A DNA stretch of 64,000 bases. Source: Paenibacillus daejeonensis DSM 15491. Lineage in GTDB: Bacteria > Bacillota > Bacilli > Paenibacillales > Paenibacillaceae. The position numbers and the translations under genes were made by a program. The stretch covers positions 1,267,418 through 1,331,417 of the forward strand of contig NZ_KB899659.1 in NCBI RefSeq assembly GCF_000378385.1, read 5' to 3'. The notes under the pieces are model-generated. The model was not told the origin of the DNA, ran no database searches, and was given only the letters and a program-made list of their open reading frames with translations. This document shows, one piece after another, positions 7,832 through 16,032 of the stretch; position 1 is the stretch's first letter, and every line of letters starts with the position of its first letter.

Positions 7832-7862
7832 AAAAAAACCTGACCCATGAAATCGGGTCAGG
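7832..7862 (-). terminator. Intrinsic terminator of the thioredoxin-like gene
   Basis: Stem CCTGACCC/GGGTCAGG (7839-7862) with an 8-nt loop, followed on the minus strand by seven T (7832-7838). It lies 18 bp after the stop codon of the minus-strand gene. Confidence 0.85.
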
Positions 7863-7880
7863 CTTGAATCAATACATGAG

Positions 7881-8225
7881 TTAGTTAGGCAGGGCTTCGG
7901 CGACCTGCAGGGCACGATCGGCAAATTGCTCAATCTCCTCACGCGACTTGCGCAGCTTGTTAACAAAACGGACAATCTCCTGCCCTTTGCGGAAGGCAAT
8001 AAAGCTGGGAATACCCAGAATGTTCAACTCACTGCACAGGTCCGGCAGATCGTCGCGGTCCAGTTCCACAAATGAAACTCGGCCAGCATACTGCTGCTCG
8101 ATGTCGGGCATGAACGGCTCAATATAGTGGCAATCCACACACCATGTCGTTTTGAATACAGCGATCGTCAGCTGCTCTTGAGCAATCTGCTCACGAAAAG
8201 CAGCCTCTGTTTCGATCTTTTGCAA
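7881..8225 (-). CDS. Thioredoxin-family protein (CVDC active site)
   Basis: 114 residues, a single thioredoxin fold with no signal peptide, so cytoplasmic. Active site W-C29-V-D-C32 in place of the classical WCGPC, and the cis-proline loop is GIPSFIAF. Resembles the small Bacillus YdbP-type thioredoxin-like proteins. A disulfide reductase role is expected from both cysteines; partners are unknown. It is a monocistronic minus-strand gene with its own terminator, 41 bp downstream of the lipoprotein gene. Confidence 0.85.
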   Translation of the reverse strand: MQKIETEAAFREQIAQEQLTIAVFKTTWCVDCHYIEPFMPDIEQQYAGRVSFVELDRDDLPDLCSELNILGIPSFIAFRKGQEIVRFVNKLRKSREEIEQFADRALQVAEALPN

Positions 8226-8266
8226 GCCTGATCACCTCATCTTCCTATTATTCAACCGGGTCGGTT

Positions 8267-9862
8267 CTACAGCTCACGCTCCAGAACCAGGTATTTCTCA
8301 TCCTCGGCAAAGTAGAACGTATCCCAATACAGGGTGCCCCCAAGCGCTTCGATATAATTCCTCGCTGGCACGTACATAGTACCGCCGATAATTGTCGCCG
8401 GGTACGACCAGTTGGTATCGACATCGTTCACTGTTACGCGATTGCTTCCCTTGCGGAATTTCAAGTAGGTCCCGGTAGCCGGATCGTACACATCGTACGT
8501 GTTCGTATCAGCAAGATACGCCAGTTGTGCACCCAGTGCTTCCGTCGTATCGCGGAGCGGGATCAGCGTGATGCCATCCGGCGTCAAGATTGGTGGATTA
8601 GGATCGAACTCAGGGTACAGCTCGACAGTCTGCAGTGCAAATCCCATCTGACGCAGCAGATCGTTCATCAGCGTATCCTCATCGAACAGTCGTACCAGCT
8701 CATAGGATTCCATCTCGAACAGCTTATCGAGCGAAAGATCGGTGCGCGCCGTGACCAGACGCTCCGGCGTGACTTCGCCATTCACATTCCACTGCTCACC
8801 GCTAGTACGAATCACAAAGCCCTCAAGCGGAAAGTCATACCAATACTCATCATCCTCAGGGAACGATGGCTTGAATACAATCTCCGAAGACTTCTTGCGG
8901 ATATCGAGTTTGCTATCCACATAGATCTCTGTCTTGAAATAGGAGTTCTCATTAAGCAACACGTCGAAGGATTCCGGCTCTTCTGCTTGCGCGGTGCGCA
9001 ATTCCGTCTGCAGTTCACCCAACAGACCAAGAATTTCTGTGACGCCTTCTTGAATAAACTCTTCCTGGGATTGCTCTGTCAGAGAGCTTTCAAACGGATC
9101 AGGGACACCAGCAGCCTCCCAGATGTCGGTTTCCTCCGAGAAGAGTGTGATGACTGCAGTGACCAGCTCAGTCAGACCCTCTTCGTCAGCAATCAGGGCA
9201 TCGAGGTAAGCATGGACAAGCGGCAATACCTCATCGCCACCGATTTCGGCTTGCACACGCATCGTCTGCAGTGTCTCGCCATTCACTTCGGTTTGAGCAG
9301 GAGCAACGGACAGCTTGGACGGGTTGGGCAGGTTATCGATCGCATAATTACCTATGTAGTCCAACAGCTCATTCCCGCGTTCGATGAGCGAAGCCTCGGC
9401 TTCTTCATCCAATTCATAAGCTTCTGCGTCCTCCCACTCTTGCAGCCCTAGATCAGCCAGATCGAGATAGAATGCCCGCTTGGCACCTTCCAGCTCAATG
9501 CGCACACGTTCCTCTTCAGCCACGACTTTGAAATCCATATCCTTGTCGCCCAAGGCCAGATTGCCCTTCAAGGACATATTTTCTGCATCCTTCATTCGGA
9601 TATCATTCAGCTCCAGCTTGATGTTCGAGAGCAACGCCAGCATCGCCATATCCTCGGCACCCAATCCCACGCCCAGATCATCTCTGAACAACAGCTGCAC
9701 TTCGAACGACTCTTTGCCTTCCATAGACGTCACTTTCATAGCTTGCTTGAGCATGCCATTCAAGTCCAAACCGCCTAATGCCTGACACCCAGCCACAATG
9801 ACCAGCACAGCAGAGAGCATAAGCGCCGTCCAGGCCTTTCTGCCGAATTGCTTGAATTTCAT
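8267..9862 (-). CDS. Lipoprotein with C-terminal copper-amine-oxidase N-terminal (stalk) domain
   Basis: 531 residues from the ATG at 9862, which follows GGGGGAGG; an in-frame codon at 9892 lacks a site. The N-terminus is a lipoprotein signal (LMLSAVLVIVAGC), so the protein is anchored outside the membrane. Residues about 30-430 are acidic and look like a LolA/outer-membrane-lipoprotein-like or DUF-type fold I cannot name. The last 100 residues (PDGITLIPLRDTTEALGA through VPARNYIEALGG) form the stalk domain common in Paenibacillaceae cell-surface proteins; despite its name it binds no copper for catalysis. Ligand and function unknown. Confidence 0.8.
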   Translation of the reverse strand: MKFKQFGRKAWTALMLSAVLVIVAGCQALGGLDLNGMLKQAMKVTSMEGKESFEVQLLFRDDLGVGLGAEDMAMLALLSNIKLELNDIRMKDAENMSLKGNLALGDKDMDFKVVAEEERVRIELEGAKRAFYLDLADLGLQEWEDAEAYELDEEAEASLIERGNELLDYIGNYAIDNLPNPSKLSVAPAQTEVNGETLQTMRVQAEIGGDEVLPLVHAYLDALIADEEGLTELVTAVITLFSEETDIWEAAGVPDPFESSLTEQSQEEFIQEGVTEILGLLGELQTELRTAQAEEPESFDVLLNENSYFKTEIYVDSKLDIRKKSSEIVFKPSFPEDDEYWYDFPLEGFVIRTSGEQWNVNGEVTPERLVTARTDLSLDKLFEMESYELVRLFDEDTLMNDLLRQMGFALQTVELYPEFDPNPPILTPDGITLIPLRDTTEALGAQLAYLADTNTYDVYDPATGTYLKFRKGSNRVTVNDVDTNWSYPATIIGGTMYVPARNYIEALGGTLYWDTFYFAEDEKYLVLEREL

Positions 9863-9969
9863 AAAAAAACCTCCCCCATCGTAAAATGCCATTAAAACAT
9901 TCTACCATGGAGAAGGAATGATTGGAAGATTTGCAATCGAACCAGAGCCATTTAAATCTAACGCAGCTG

Positions 9970-11631
9970 CTATCCGCCGCTTGCGCCCCTTGCTTTTGCC
10001 GGGACAAGCCTCATTAACAGGCCGAATACCTTGCGAAGCGGACCAGGGAAACTCTTCACGTCGCTCTCTCTTACCACACGCATTACGATGAGCAAGAGTA
10101 GGTAGAGTCCCAGCATCGCCATGCCCGTTACAGCAGCTGTCGCCAGATAGGCCAGACGATCGGGCCACGACTGCAGCAGCTGGCGGCCGCCCCAGTCGAG
10201 TCCGAAGCCTGCCGCCCCAGTTAGTACGATAACCGTAAGATAAGCCGCCCAGCGGCTACCCAACACCTGCAGCTTCACAACCCCGCCGATCGTACGCAGA
10301 TTAAGCATCGTGATGAGGATGAAGCAGAGGGTTGACGCGATGATCAGACCGTATACGCCCAAGATCGGTCCGAGTGCGATACTGGCGATAATCTTCAGAA
10401 CAATGCCCAGAATTGTATGAATCATCGGGGCACGGGCATTACCAAGTCCGAACAGCATGGAATTGCTCGTCATCATCGTAATTTGAAAAATCGTGCCGGC
10501 CGTCAGAGCCGCTACGATCGCGCTGCCTTCGGCCGTTTCATAGATCGAGCCGGTTACTGACGTAGCGGCAACAGTGAGAGACAACGCCGCCGGTATGCCG
10601 GTGAACAGGACAATCCGCATGACCAGCGAGCCCTGGCGCTGCACCTCCTGCAGATTGCCCGTGGCAAACGCAGAAGAAATGACTGGAATAATCGATGTAC
10701 TGAGCGCAATGGCAAGGATTGGCGGGATGCCTGCAATCGCCTGTGCTTTAATCCCCAGCATCTTCAGCGCGTGATCCGCTGCCTCTGGCGTGTAATAGCT
10801 GGCCGTCAGCGGATTAAAGAAGAAGGAATCGATCATATAGATTAGCTGAACCGTCATGGCTGTCATGACGATCGGAATCGACATTTTGAAAATTTCCTGA
10901 TAAATCGCCTTGTACTTGAGCGGTGAACGAACAGCCCGCTTGGTGTCAACCATCGGCCGTCCGCCGGCTGCGGCCTCTGCCGCATCCTGGCGCTTCAGCT
11001 TGTAAGCGTACCAGAGCATGACCCCAAAAGCGCCGATGCTGCCGAATACACTGCCGACTGTAGCGGCTGCCGATATCCATTCCTGATCATAACCAAGCGA
11101 TACGACAATGAGAGCCAAGCCCACACCGGTGACCACGCGCAGAATCTGTTCGATAATCTGCGAGATCCCGCCAGCCGTCATCATCTGCCGCCCCTGGAAA
11201 TAACCGCGCATCATCGCAATGACCGGGAATAGCAGCAGCGCCGGTGCAATCGCCTGTACGGCGAGGGTAGCTCCCGGATTGCGGGCAAGCTTGTCCAGAA
11301 TTAGCGGCGCCGAGAAGAAGAGTCCACACGACATCACAATACCGGCCACGATACCGAACCGGAGTGCCGCGCGATAGATCTGCTGCGCTTCGTCAATCCG
11401 CCCCTGGGCATACCGCTCCGAGATCATCTTGCTAATTGTACTCGGTATTCCTCCCGTAGCAATGACCAGAAGTAGTAAATACGTATTGTTGGCCAGCGTA
11501 AAATAAGCCCCGCCAGCCGCATCGAAGATGTAGTCAAACGGGATGCGCTGGAACAGCCCCAAGAAACGGGCGACCAGCGCTGCCGCTGCGAGCACAAGCG
11601 TGCCTTTGATTAGGGAATCCTTTTTGATCAT
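9970..11631 (-). CDS. MOP-superfamily lipid flippase (SpoVB/MurJ/YtgP type)
   Basis: 553 residues, about 14 transmembrane helices, basic cytoplasmic ends. The N-terminal signature DSLIKGTLVLAAAALVARFLG and the stretch RGYFQGRQMM (about 142-151) are typical of the Bacillota polysaccharide-transport family that includes SpoVB and YtgP (MurJ), which flip lipid II or related carriers. Whether it serves vegetative peptidoglycan or spore cortex cannot be told from sequence. It is the last gene of a short minus-strand unit after the DUF456 gene (25 bp gap). Confidence 0.88.
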   Translation of the reverse strand: MIKKDSLIKGTLVLAAAALVARFLGLFQRIPFDYIFDAAGGAYFTLANNTYLLLLVIATGGIPSTISKMISERYAQGRIDEAQQIYRAALRFGIVAGIVMSCGLFFSAPLILDKLARNPGATLAVQAIAPALLLFPVIAMMRGYFQGRQMMTAGGISQIIEQILRVVTGVGLALIVVSLGYDQEWISAAATVGSVFGSIGAFGVMLWYAYKLKRQDAAEAAAGGRPMVDTKRAVRSPLKYKAIYQEIFKMSIPIVMTAMTVQLIYMIDSFFFNPLTASYYTPEAADHALKMLGIKAQAIAGIPPILAIALSTSIIPVISSAFATGNLQEVQRQGSLVMRIVLFTGIPAALSLTVAATSVTGSIYETAEGSAIVAALTAGTIFQITMMTSNSMLFGLGNARAPMIHTILGIVLKIIASIALGPILGVYGLIIASTLCFILITMLNLRTIGGVVKLQVLGSRWAAYLTVIVLTGAAGFGLDWGGRQLLQSWPDRLAYLATAAVTGMAMLGLYLLLLIVMRVVRESDVKSFPGPLRKVFGLLMRLVPAKARGASGG

Positions 11632-11656
11632 GAATAATGACTCCTGCCTGTTTTCT

Positions 11657-12139
11657 TCAGACCACCAGCCAGATAATAAACAAGATAATCATGATGGTCT
11701 GCAATATAATTTTGACTAGCGTGCTGGTGAACAGCCCTACTACTGAGCCGTAACCGACCCGCAGCGACTGCTCCAACGAAGCCCGCGACATGAGCTCCCC
11801 GATAACGGCGCCGGCGAACGGTCCGATCAAGAGACCGAAGCCCGGGATGACAAACGGACCGATGAGCACCCCGATCGTACTGCCGATGACCGAAGCACGC
11901 GACCCGCCATAGCGTTTGACGCCCCAGGCATTTACCGCATAATCGGCAAAAATCAATACCGCAACGATCAAGGTCTGCAGCGTCCAGAACACCCAGCCGA
12001 AGGGCTCGAAGCTGATCATAAACCCATACACGAAAAATGCGCCATAGATGGCCAGCGCACCAGGCAGGATCGGGAAGATCGCTCCTGCCATGCCTACGGC
12101 AAACAAGATGACGATCAGCACCCAAGCGATGATCTCCAC
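11657..12139 (-). CDS. DUF456 family membrane protein
   Basis: 160 residues, four to five hydrophobic segments, nearly no soluble part. The glycine/proline-rich pattern PILPGALAIYGAFF near 22 and the repeat-like GSTIGVLIGPFVIPGFGLLIGPFAGAVIGEL (about 86-115) are characteristic of DUF456. No biochemical function is established for the family. Lies between the HAD phosphatase gene (40 bp upstream) and the flippase, same strand; a membrane or envelope role is plausible from context only. Confidence 0.85.
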   Translation of the reverse strand: MEIIAWVLIVILFAVGMAGAIFPILPGALAIYGAFFVYGFMISFEPFGWVFWTLQTLIVAVLIFADYAVNAWGVKRYGGSRASVIGSTIGVLIGPFVIPGFGLLIGPFAGAVIGELMSRASLEQSLRVGYGSVVGLFTSTLVKIILQTIMIILFIIWLVV

Positions 12140-12179
12140 ACCTATTCCTCCAATTAGAAATCAGGGATCGACTCTCAGC

Positions 12180-12932
12180 CTAGCGGCTGTTAAATATATA
12201 TTCCTCGATGACGCGTGCAATCGCGTCTTCATTGTTGGAAACCGTGACGGCATCAGCCGCTTCTTTGATGGACTCCTGTGCATTCCCCATGGCGATGCCG
12301 AGGCCTGCCTCCTGAATCACTGCGAGATCATTGAGACTGTCTCCAACCGCGATGACCTGCGACATTTCAATACCTAGCATGCCACAAACCTCGCGGACGC
12401 CGTTTGCTTTGGATACGCCTTCGGGGTTAATCTCCAAATTGGTCGTGGAAGAATTGGTTATCTCGAGCCCGCCCCAGCTCTCGATTTCACTGCGGATGGC
12501 CGCCCGGGCTGTATCGTCAGGGGTATCGAAGCCGAATTTGAGCCAGTGCTTGTCACTGATTTGTTCGTTTTTGGCCAGCCAGCGTTCGGAATTGTAAATA
12601 TCCTCGACCGCATAAGCCCAATACCAGGCATCATGCGTCTGCGCCAGCTCACGCAGCTTGCCGACAATTGTATCCGCCAGGTACGTACGCTTGTGCAGCA
12701 CATGTGGCTTGTGCCAGATCTCCCCGCCGTTAATTGTAACCATCGGGGTTGTCAGTCCCAGCTGCTCCGCAAAGGGAAGCGCGCTGCGGAATCCTCTGCC
12801 CGTTGAGAAGATGACCGTGACGCCAGCGTCAAGCGCCTTGTGAATCCATGCGGCATTTTCTTCGCTAATCTCGCTTCGGTCATTGAGAAGTGTTCCATCC
12901 ATATCCAATGCAATCAATTTGTATTTATTCAT
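12180..12932 (-). CDS. Cof-type HAD phosphatase
   Basis: 250 residues from the ATG at 12932, chosen because AGGAG precedes it by 7 nt; an in-frame codon at 12953 has no site. HAD motif I is ALDMDGTLLND (residues 6-16), motif II STGRG, and motifs III/IV lie in the C2-cap type arrangement with KANGVREVCGML and AVGDSLNDLAVIQEAGLGIAMGNAQ. These cytoplasmic Mg-dependent phosphatases act on small sugar phosphates, nucleotides or FMN. The exact substrate cannot be inferred. Starts a minus-strand run with the DUF456 and flippase genes. Confidence 0.9.
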   Translation of the reverse strand: MNKYKLIALDMDGTLLNDRSEISEENAAWIHKALDAGVTVIFSTGRGFRSALPFAEQLGLTTPMVTINGGEIWHKPHVLHKRTYLADTIVGKLRELAQTHDAWYWAYAVEDIYNSERWLAKNEQISDKHWLKFGFDTPDDTARAAIRSEIESWGGLEITNSSTTNLEINPEGVSKANGVREVCGMLGIEMSQVIAVGDSLNDLAVIQEAGLGIAMGNAQESIKEAADAVTVSNNEDAIARVIEEYIFNSR

Positions 12933-13010
12933 CAAGCGTCTCCTTTCGGGCACAATAGCCTAATTTTATCACATTCGGCGGCAATTCCAAATAGCCTCGC
13001 TCCAATGCCA

Positions 13011-13060
13011 AAAGACCGCCGGATACCGGGCTCATGAGCCTCAGGTATTCTGGCGGTCTG
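13011..13060 (-). terminator. Intrinsic terminator of the manganese ABC operon
   Basis: Long stem GACCGCCGGATACC (13014-13027) against GGTATTCTGGCGGTC (13044-13058) with one mismatch and a 16-nt loop that itself folds (GGGCTCATGAGCC). A T run (TCTTTT) follows on the minus strand. It is 18 bp after the stop codon. Confidence 0.8.
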
Positions 13061-13077
13061 TTGAAGCGGCTGTTATG

Positions 13078-14058
13078 CTACTTCAGTCCTTCAATAATCG
13101 TCTCAATGTTGGTGCGCATCATATCGAGGTAGGTGTCTCCTGTCTCGCCTGGTTTACCCAGAGAGTCCGTGAACACTTCACCCACAATCGGCACACCTGA
13201 ATCACGGGATACCGATTCCATGCTGCGGGGGTCTACACTGGTTTCCACGAACAGGCCTTTTACATCCCTTGACTTGATCTCGTCAACGATCGCCTGTACC
13301 TGAGCTGGCGTACCTTCACTCTCGGAGTTGATCTCCCAGATGTACCCGGCTTCAATGCCATACGCTTCGCTGAAATATTTGAAGGCACCCTCACTTGTAA
13401 CTAGGAATCGTTGACTCTCCGGGATTTCCTGGAACCGTTCAACCGCCTCATCATGGAGCTGCTCCAGCTCGGCGATGTAGCTCTCTGCATTGGCAGCGTA
13501 GTCTTCGCTGTTGTCGGGATCGATCTCCGTGAGTGCCGCTTGTGCATTTTGTGCATAGATCACGCCGTTGCGAAGGTCAAGCCAGGCATGAGGATCACTC
13601 TCGCCTTCATTGCCAGCCTCCGTTAAGTATTGGACTTCCACGCCTTCACTGATCAGGTACACCGGCGCGTCTTCGCCATCCTTGCCTGCTGTTTCCAGCA
13701 GCTTCTCGAACCAGGAGTTCCCTGCCTCCAGATTCATACCGTTATAAAAAATAGCGTCCGCATCGGCGGTATTCGTGACATCGGCCGGGCGGGGATCGAA
13801 CTCATGCGGGTTGGAGCCAACAGGCGCGAGCGAGATCACATCGACATGGTCGCCGCCTACCTGTTTGACGATATCATAGACGATGGAATAGGTCGCCACT
13901 ACCTTCAGTCTGCCGTCCTGTCCCTCATCTTCCCCCTCACCGCTTCCCTGATTAGCACCTGCCGGTCCGTTGTTCGCACAGCCAGCCAACAGCAGTACCG
14001 CAAGTAGGCCTGCCCACAGCAAGCCCCCTGTTTTCTTCCATCTGATACGTTCTCTCAT
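13078..14058 (-). CDS. mntA: Manganese ABC transporter substrate-binding lipoprotein (PsaA/MntA type)
   Basis: 326 residues from the ATG at 14058 (AAGGAG 8 nt upstream). Lipoprotein signal LLAVLLLAGC. Cluster A-I binding protein with metal ligands typical of manganese rather than zinc: histidines in SNPHEFDP and SDPHAWLD, a glutamate in VTSEGAFKYFS and an aspartate in FVETSVDPRS. The stretch YIWEINSESEGTPAQV is nearly that of pneumococcal PsaA, and there is no His-rich loop as in ZnuA. Last gene of the operon ATPase-permease-binding protein, 27 bp after the permease. Mn(II) capture at the membrane surface is well supported. Confidence 0.9.
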   Translation of the reverse strand: MRERIRWKKTGGLLWAGLLAVLLLAGCANNGPAGANQGSGEGEDEGQDGRLKVVATYSIVYDIVKQVGGDHVDVISLAPVGSNPHEFDPRPADVTNTADADAIFYNGMNLEAGNSWFEKLLETAGKDGEDAPVYLISEGVEVQYLTEAGNEGESDPHAWLDLRNGVIYAQNAQAALTEIDPDNSEDYAANAESYIAELEQLHDEAVERFQEIPESQRFLVTSEGAFKYFSEAYGIEAGYIWEINSESEGTPAQVQAIVDEIKSRDVKGLFVETSVDPRSMESVSRDSGVPIVGEVFTDSLGKPGETGDTYLDMMRTNIETIIEGLK

Positions 14059-14085
14059 CTCTCCCACTCCTTACGTTAGCTTGAT

Positions 14086-14961
14086 CTATTGATTCAACGC
14101 CTGCCCTCTCACTCGTTCCCGTTGCTGCCGCTTGCGAATCGATTTCATCAGCATGCCCTGCTTCGGCGAGAACACGAATACGAGGAAGAACATGACGGTT
14201 GAGGTGACGACAATGGTGGCGCCGGAAGCCAGGTTGTAGACGTAGCTGAAATACAGTCCACCGACCGCAGCCAGCATTCCGAATAGCGCCGATAAATACA
14301 GCATGACCCACAGACGGTCTGTCAGCAGATAGGCTGTGGCAGCCGGTGTAATCAACATGGCAACCACGAGAATGATACCTACCGTCTGGAGGGAAGCAAC
14401 GGTCACCATGGTCAGCAGGGTCATCAGCAGATAGTGAATGAATCGGACCGGCAGACCATACGCCGCTGACATTGTTGCATCGAAGGTGCTGATCAGCAGC
14501 TCTTTGTAGAACAAGTAGATACAGCCTACGACAATCACACCGATAATGAGCGTGAACCACATCTCGGAAGGCCGTACGGCCAGCACGTTACCGAAGAGGA
14601 TATGGTACAGATCCGTACTGCTCTTCATCATGGTGATGAGGATAATCCCGATCGCGAAGGCAAAGGTGAACATGATGCCTATCGAAACATCATGCTTGAT
14701 CCGGCTATTCTGACTGACGAAGCCAATGCCGATAGCGGTCAGCACGCCGGTGATGACGGCCCCGATAAAAAAGTTGATGCCCAGCATATAGGAGATCGCC
14801 ACGCCTGGCAGCACGGCATGAGAGATCGCATCGCCCATCAGCGCCATGCCCCGAAGGATGATGAAGCAGCCGATGACGCCACAGATCATTCCTACCATCA
14901 CGGCTGTAATCAGTGCTTTCTGCATGAAACCGTAATTTAACACCGCATGAATGAATTCCAT
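14086..14961 (-). CDS. Manganese ABC transporter permease
   Basis: 291 residues, about eight or nine transmembrane helices, ABC-3 permease family. Family stretches GCFIILRGMALMGDAISHAVLPGVAI (about 31-56) and ITPAATAYLL (about 203) are clear. Its ATG overlaps the ATPase stop codon as TGATG, so the two are translationally coupled. Only one permease gene is present, so it should act as a homodimer. The C-terminal tail is strongly basic (KSIRKRQQRERVRG). Confidence 0.92.
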   Translation of the reverse strand: MEFIHAVLNYGFMQKALITAVMVGMICGVIGCFIILRGMALMGDAISHAVLPGVAISYMLGINFFIGAVITGVLTAIGIGFVSQNSRIKHDVSIGIMFTFAFAIGIILITMMKSSTDLYHILFGNVLAVRPSEMWFTLIIGVIVVGCIYLFYKELLISTFDATMSAAYGLPVRFIHYLLMTLLTMVTVASLQTVGIILVVAMLITPAATAYLLTDRLWVMLYLSALFGMLAAVGGLYFSYVYNLASGATIVVTSTVMFFLVFVFSPKQGMLMKSIRKRQQRERVRGQALNQ

Positions 14962-15707
14962 CAGATGCTCACTCCCAACTCCCGCATGAATGAAAACTCG
15001 CCACGATAGGCTTGCGACATAATTTCTGGCCGGAATACATCCTGCACCTCGCCGAAGCTCACAAGCTCCCGGTTAATGAGCAGCAGCTTGTTGAAATAGT
15101 CATTGGCCTTGCTCAGGTCGTGATGGACGACCACGACCGTCTTCCCGTTCGCCTGTTGCTCCTTCAAAATCGCAATGATCGTCTGCTCACTAGTCAGATC
15201 GACGCCAACAAACGGCTCATCAAGGAAGAACAACTCGGGTTGCTGCGCAAGAGCCCTGGCCAGGAAAACACGCTGCTGCTGGCCACCGGACAGCTCGCCG
15301 ATTTGACGGTTCTGAAAATCAGCCATACCGACCTGCTCCAAGCAGCTATAGGCCCTTTCCCGCTGCCGCTTGCCCGGACGCCGGAACCACCCCAGGGTCG
15401 GATAGGTACCGAGCAGAACCGTGTCCAGTACCGTGATTGGGAAGTTCCAGTCAATCTCGCTGCGCTGGGGTACATAAGCAATCTGCTTGCGCAGCGCCTT
15501 GATTGACTGCCCAAGAAAAGAAATCTCGCCGCGATCCCTTGGAATCAGATGGAGCATTGCCTTAAGCAGCGTCGACTTGCCGGCGCCATTGGGTCCGATG
15601 ATGCCGACCAGGTTGCCCGTACCCAGATCGAAGCTGACGTCGCGGATGGCTTCCACGCCGTTGTAGGAAACATGAAGATGTTCGACAGAGATGGCTGCAG
15701 TACTCAT
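14961..15707 (-). CDS. mntB: Manganese ABC transporter ATP-binding protein
   Basis: 248 residues. Walker A GPNGAGKST (about 37-45), signature LSGGQQQRV (about 138), Walker B LFFLDEP with the catalytic Glu, and switch His in VVHHDL. First of the three transporter genes. It is preceded by a 26-codon ORF (15773-15853) and a promoter at 15945-15972 that overlaps a possible MntR-type site. The MntB/SitB assignment follows from its manganese-type binding protein partner. Confidence 0.92.
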   Translation of the reverse strand: MSTAAISVEHLHVSYNGVEAIRDVSFDLGTGNLVGIIGPNGAGKSTLLKAMLHLIPRDRGEISFLGQSIKALRKQIAYVPQRSEIDWNFPITVLDTVLLGTYPTLGWFRRPGKRQRERAYSCLEQVGMADFQNRQIGELSGGQQQRVFLARALAQQPELFFLDEPFVGVDLTSEQTIIAILKEQQANGKTVVVVHHDLSKANDYFNKLLLINRELVSFGEVQDVFRPEIMSQAYRGEFSFMRELGVSI

Positions 15708-15772
15708 CGTTTATCCTTCTTTCCGTATAAGATGCCGGCGGCAGATCCTGATATGAATAATCGGCCGCCTGC

Positions 15773-15853
15773 TTATGCTTGCAAGATCATCAGCAATACA
15801 AACAGAATCGTCATCATACCGCGCTGTACAGGCGCTGGCAGCTTGAGCTTCAT
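15773..15853 (-). CDS. 26-residue hydrophobic peptide in the leader of the manganese operon
   Basis: ATG at 15853 preceded by a near-perfect AAAGGAGGG site with 6-nt spacing; stop TAA at 15773. The peptide starts MKLKLPAPVQRGMMTILF and continues with VLLMILQA: a basic, proline-containing N-terminus and one potential short membrane helix rich in Met. It lies 65 bp before the ATPase gene and downstream of its promoter, so it should be on the same mRNA. I do not recognise the family. It could be a small membrane modulator of the transporter or a leader peptide; its strong ribosome binding site argues for real translation. Confidence 0.6.
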   Translation of the reverse strand: MKLKLPAPVQRGMMTILFVLLMILQA

Positions 15854-15944
15854 GGACAATCCCTCCTTTGCAGGACTTCATATTGCCTGGACGAACAAAA
15901 GTTTGTCAAAGGAATGTTTATTAACCTTATGCCTCTTTTTTTAT

Positions 15945-15972
15945 ATTATACAAAAAAGTTTCTCTTGTGCAA
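15945..15972 (-). promoter_or_regulatory. Sigma-A promoter of the manganese operon with possible MntR box
   Basis: Minus-strand -35 TTGCAC (15967-15972), 16-bp spacer, -10 TATAAT (15945-15950). Overlapping the -35 is GTTGCACAAGAGAAAC (15958-15973), an imperfect inverted repeat with outer arms GTTGC/GAAAC that resembles loosely the TTTGCC...GGAAAC form of Bacillus MntR boxes. Promoter call is good; the operator is tentative. The remaining leader down to 15853 shows nothing else. Confidence 0.65.
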
Positions 15973-15982
15973 CATTTTCTTT

Positions 15983-16023
15983 AAAAAAAGGTCAACAACG
16001 GTTTGGTATCCGCTGTTGACCTT
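15983..16023 (-). terminator. Intrinsic terminator of the PBP2 operon
   Basis: Stem GGTCAACA/TGTTGACC (15990-16021) with inner CGG/CCG pairs and loop, followed on the minus strand by seven T (15983-15989). It is 11 bp after the PBP2 stop codon. Confidence 0.88.
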
Positions 16024-16032
16024 GTCTTCTGG

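Noticed and set aside
7587-7850. Open frame of 87 codons encoding 17-residue repeats across the 51-bp tandem repeat
   Set aside because: Frames on both strands stay open only because 51 is divisible by three; there is no ribosome binding site or credible start, and it lies between two terminators. Kept as a DNA repeat.
8525-9451. Long 308-codon plus-strand frame antisense to the stalk-domain lipoprotein
   Set aside because: Antisense shadow of a well-supported gene with a signal peptide and recognised domain; the frame gives no recognisable protein.
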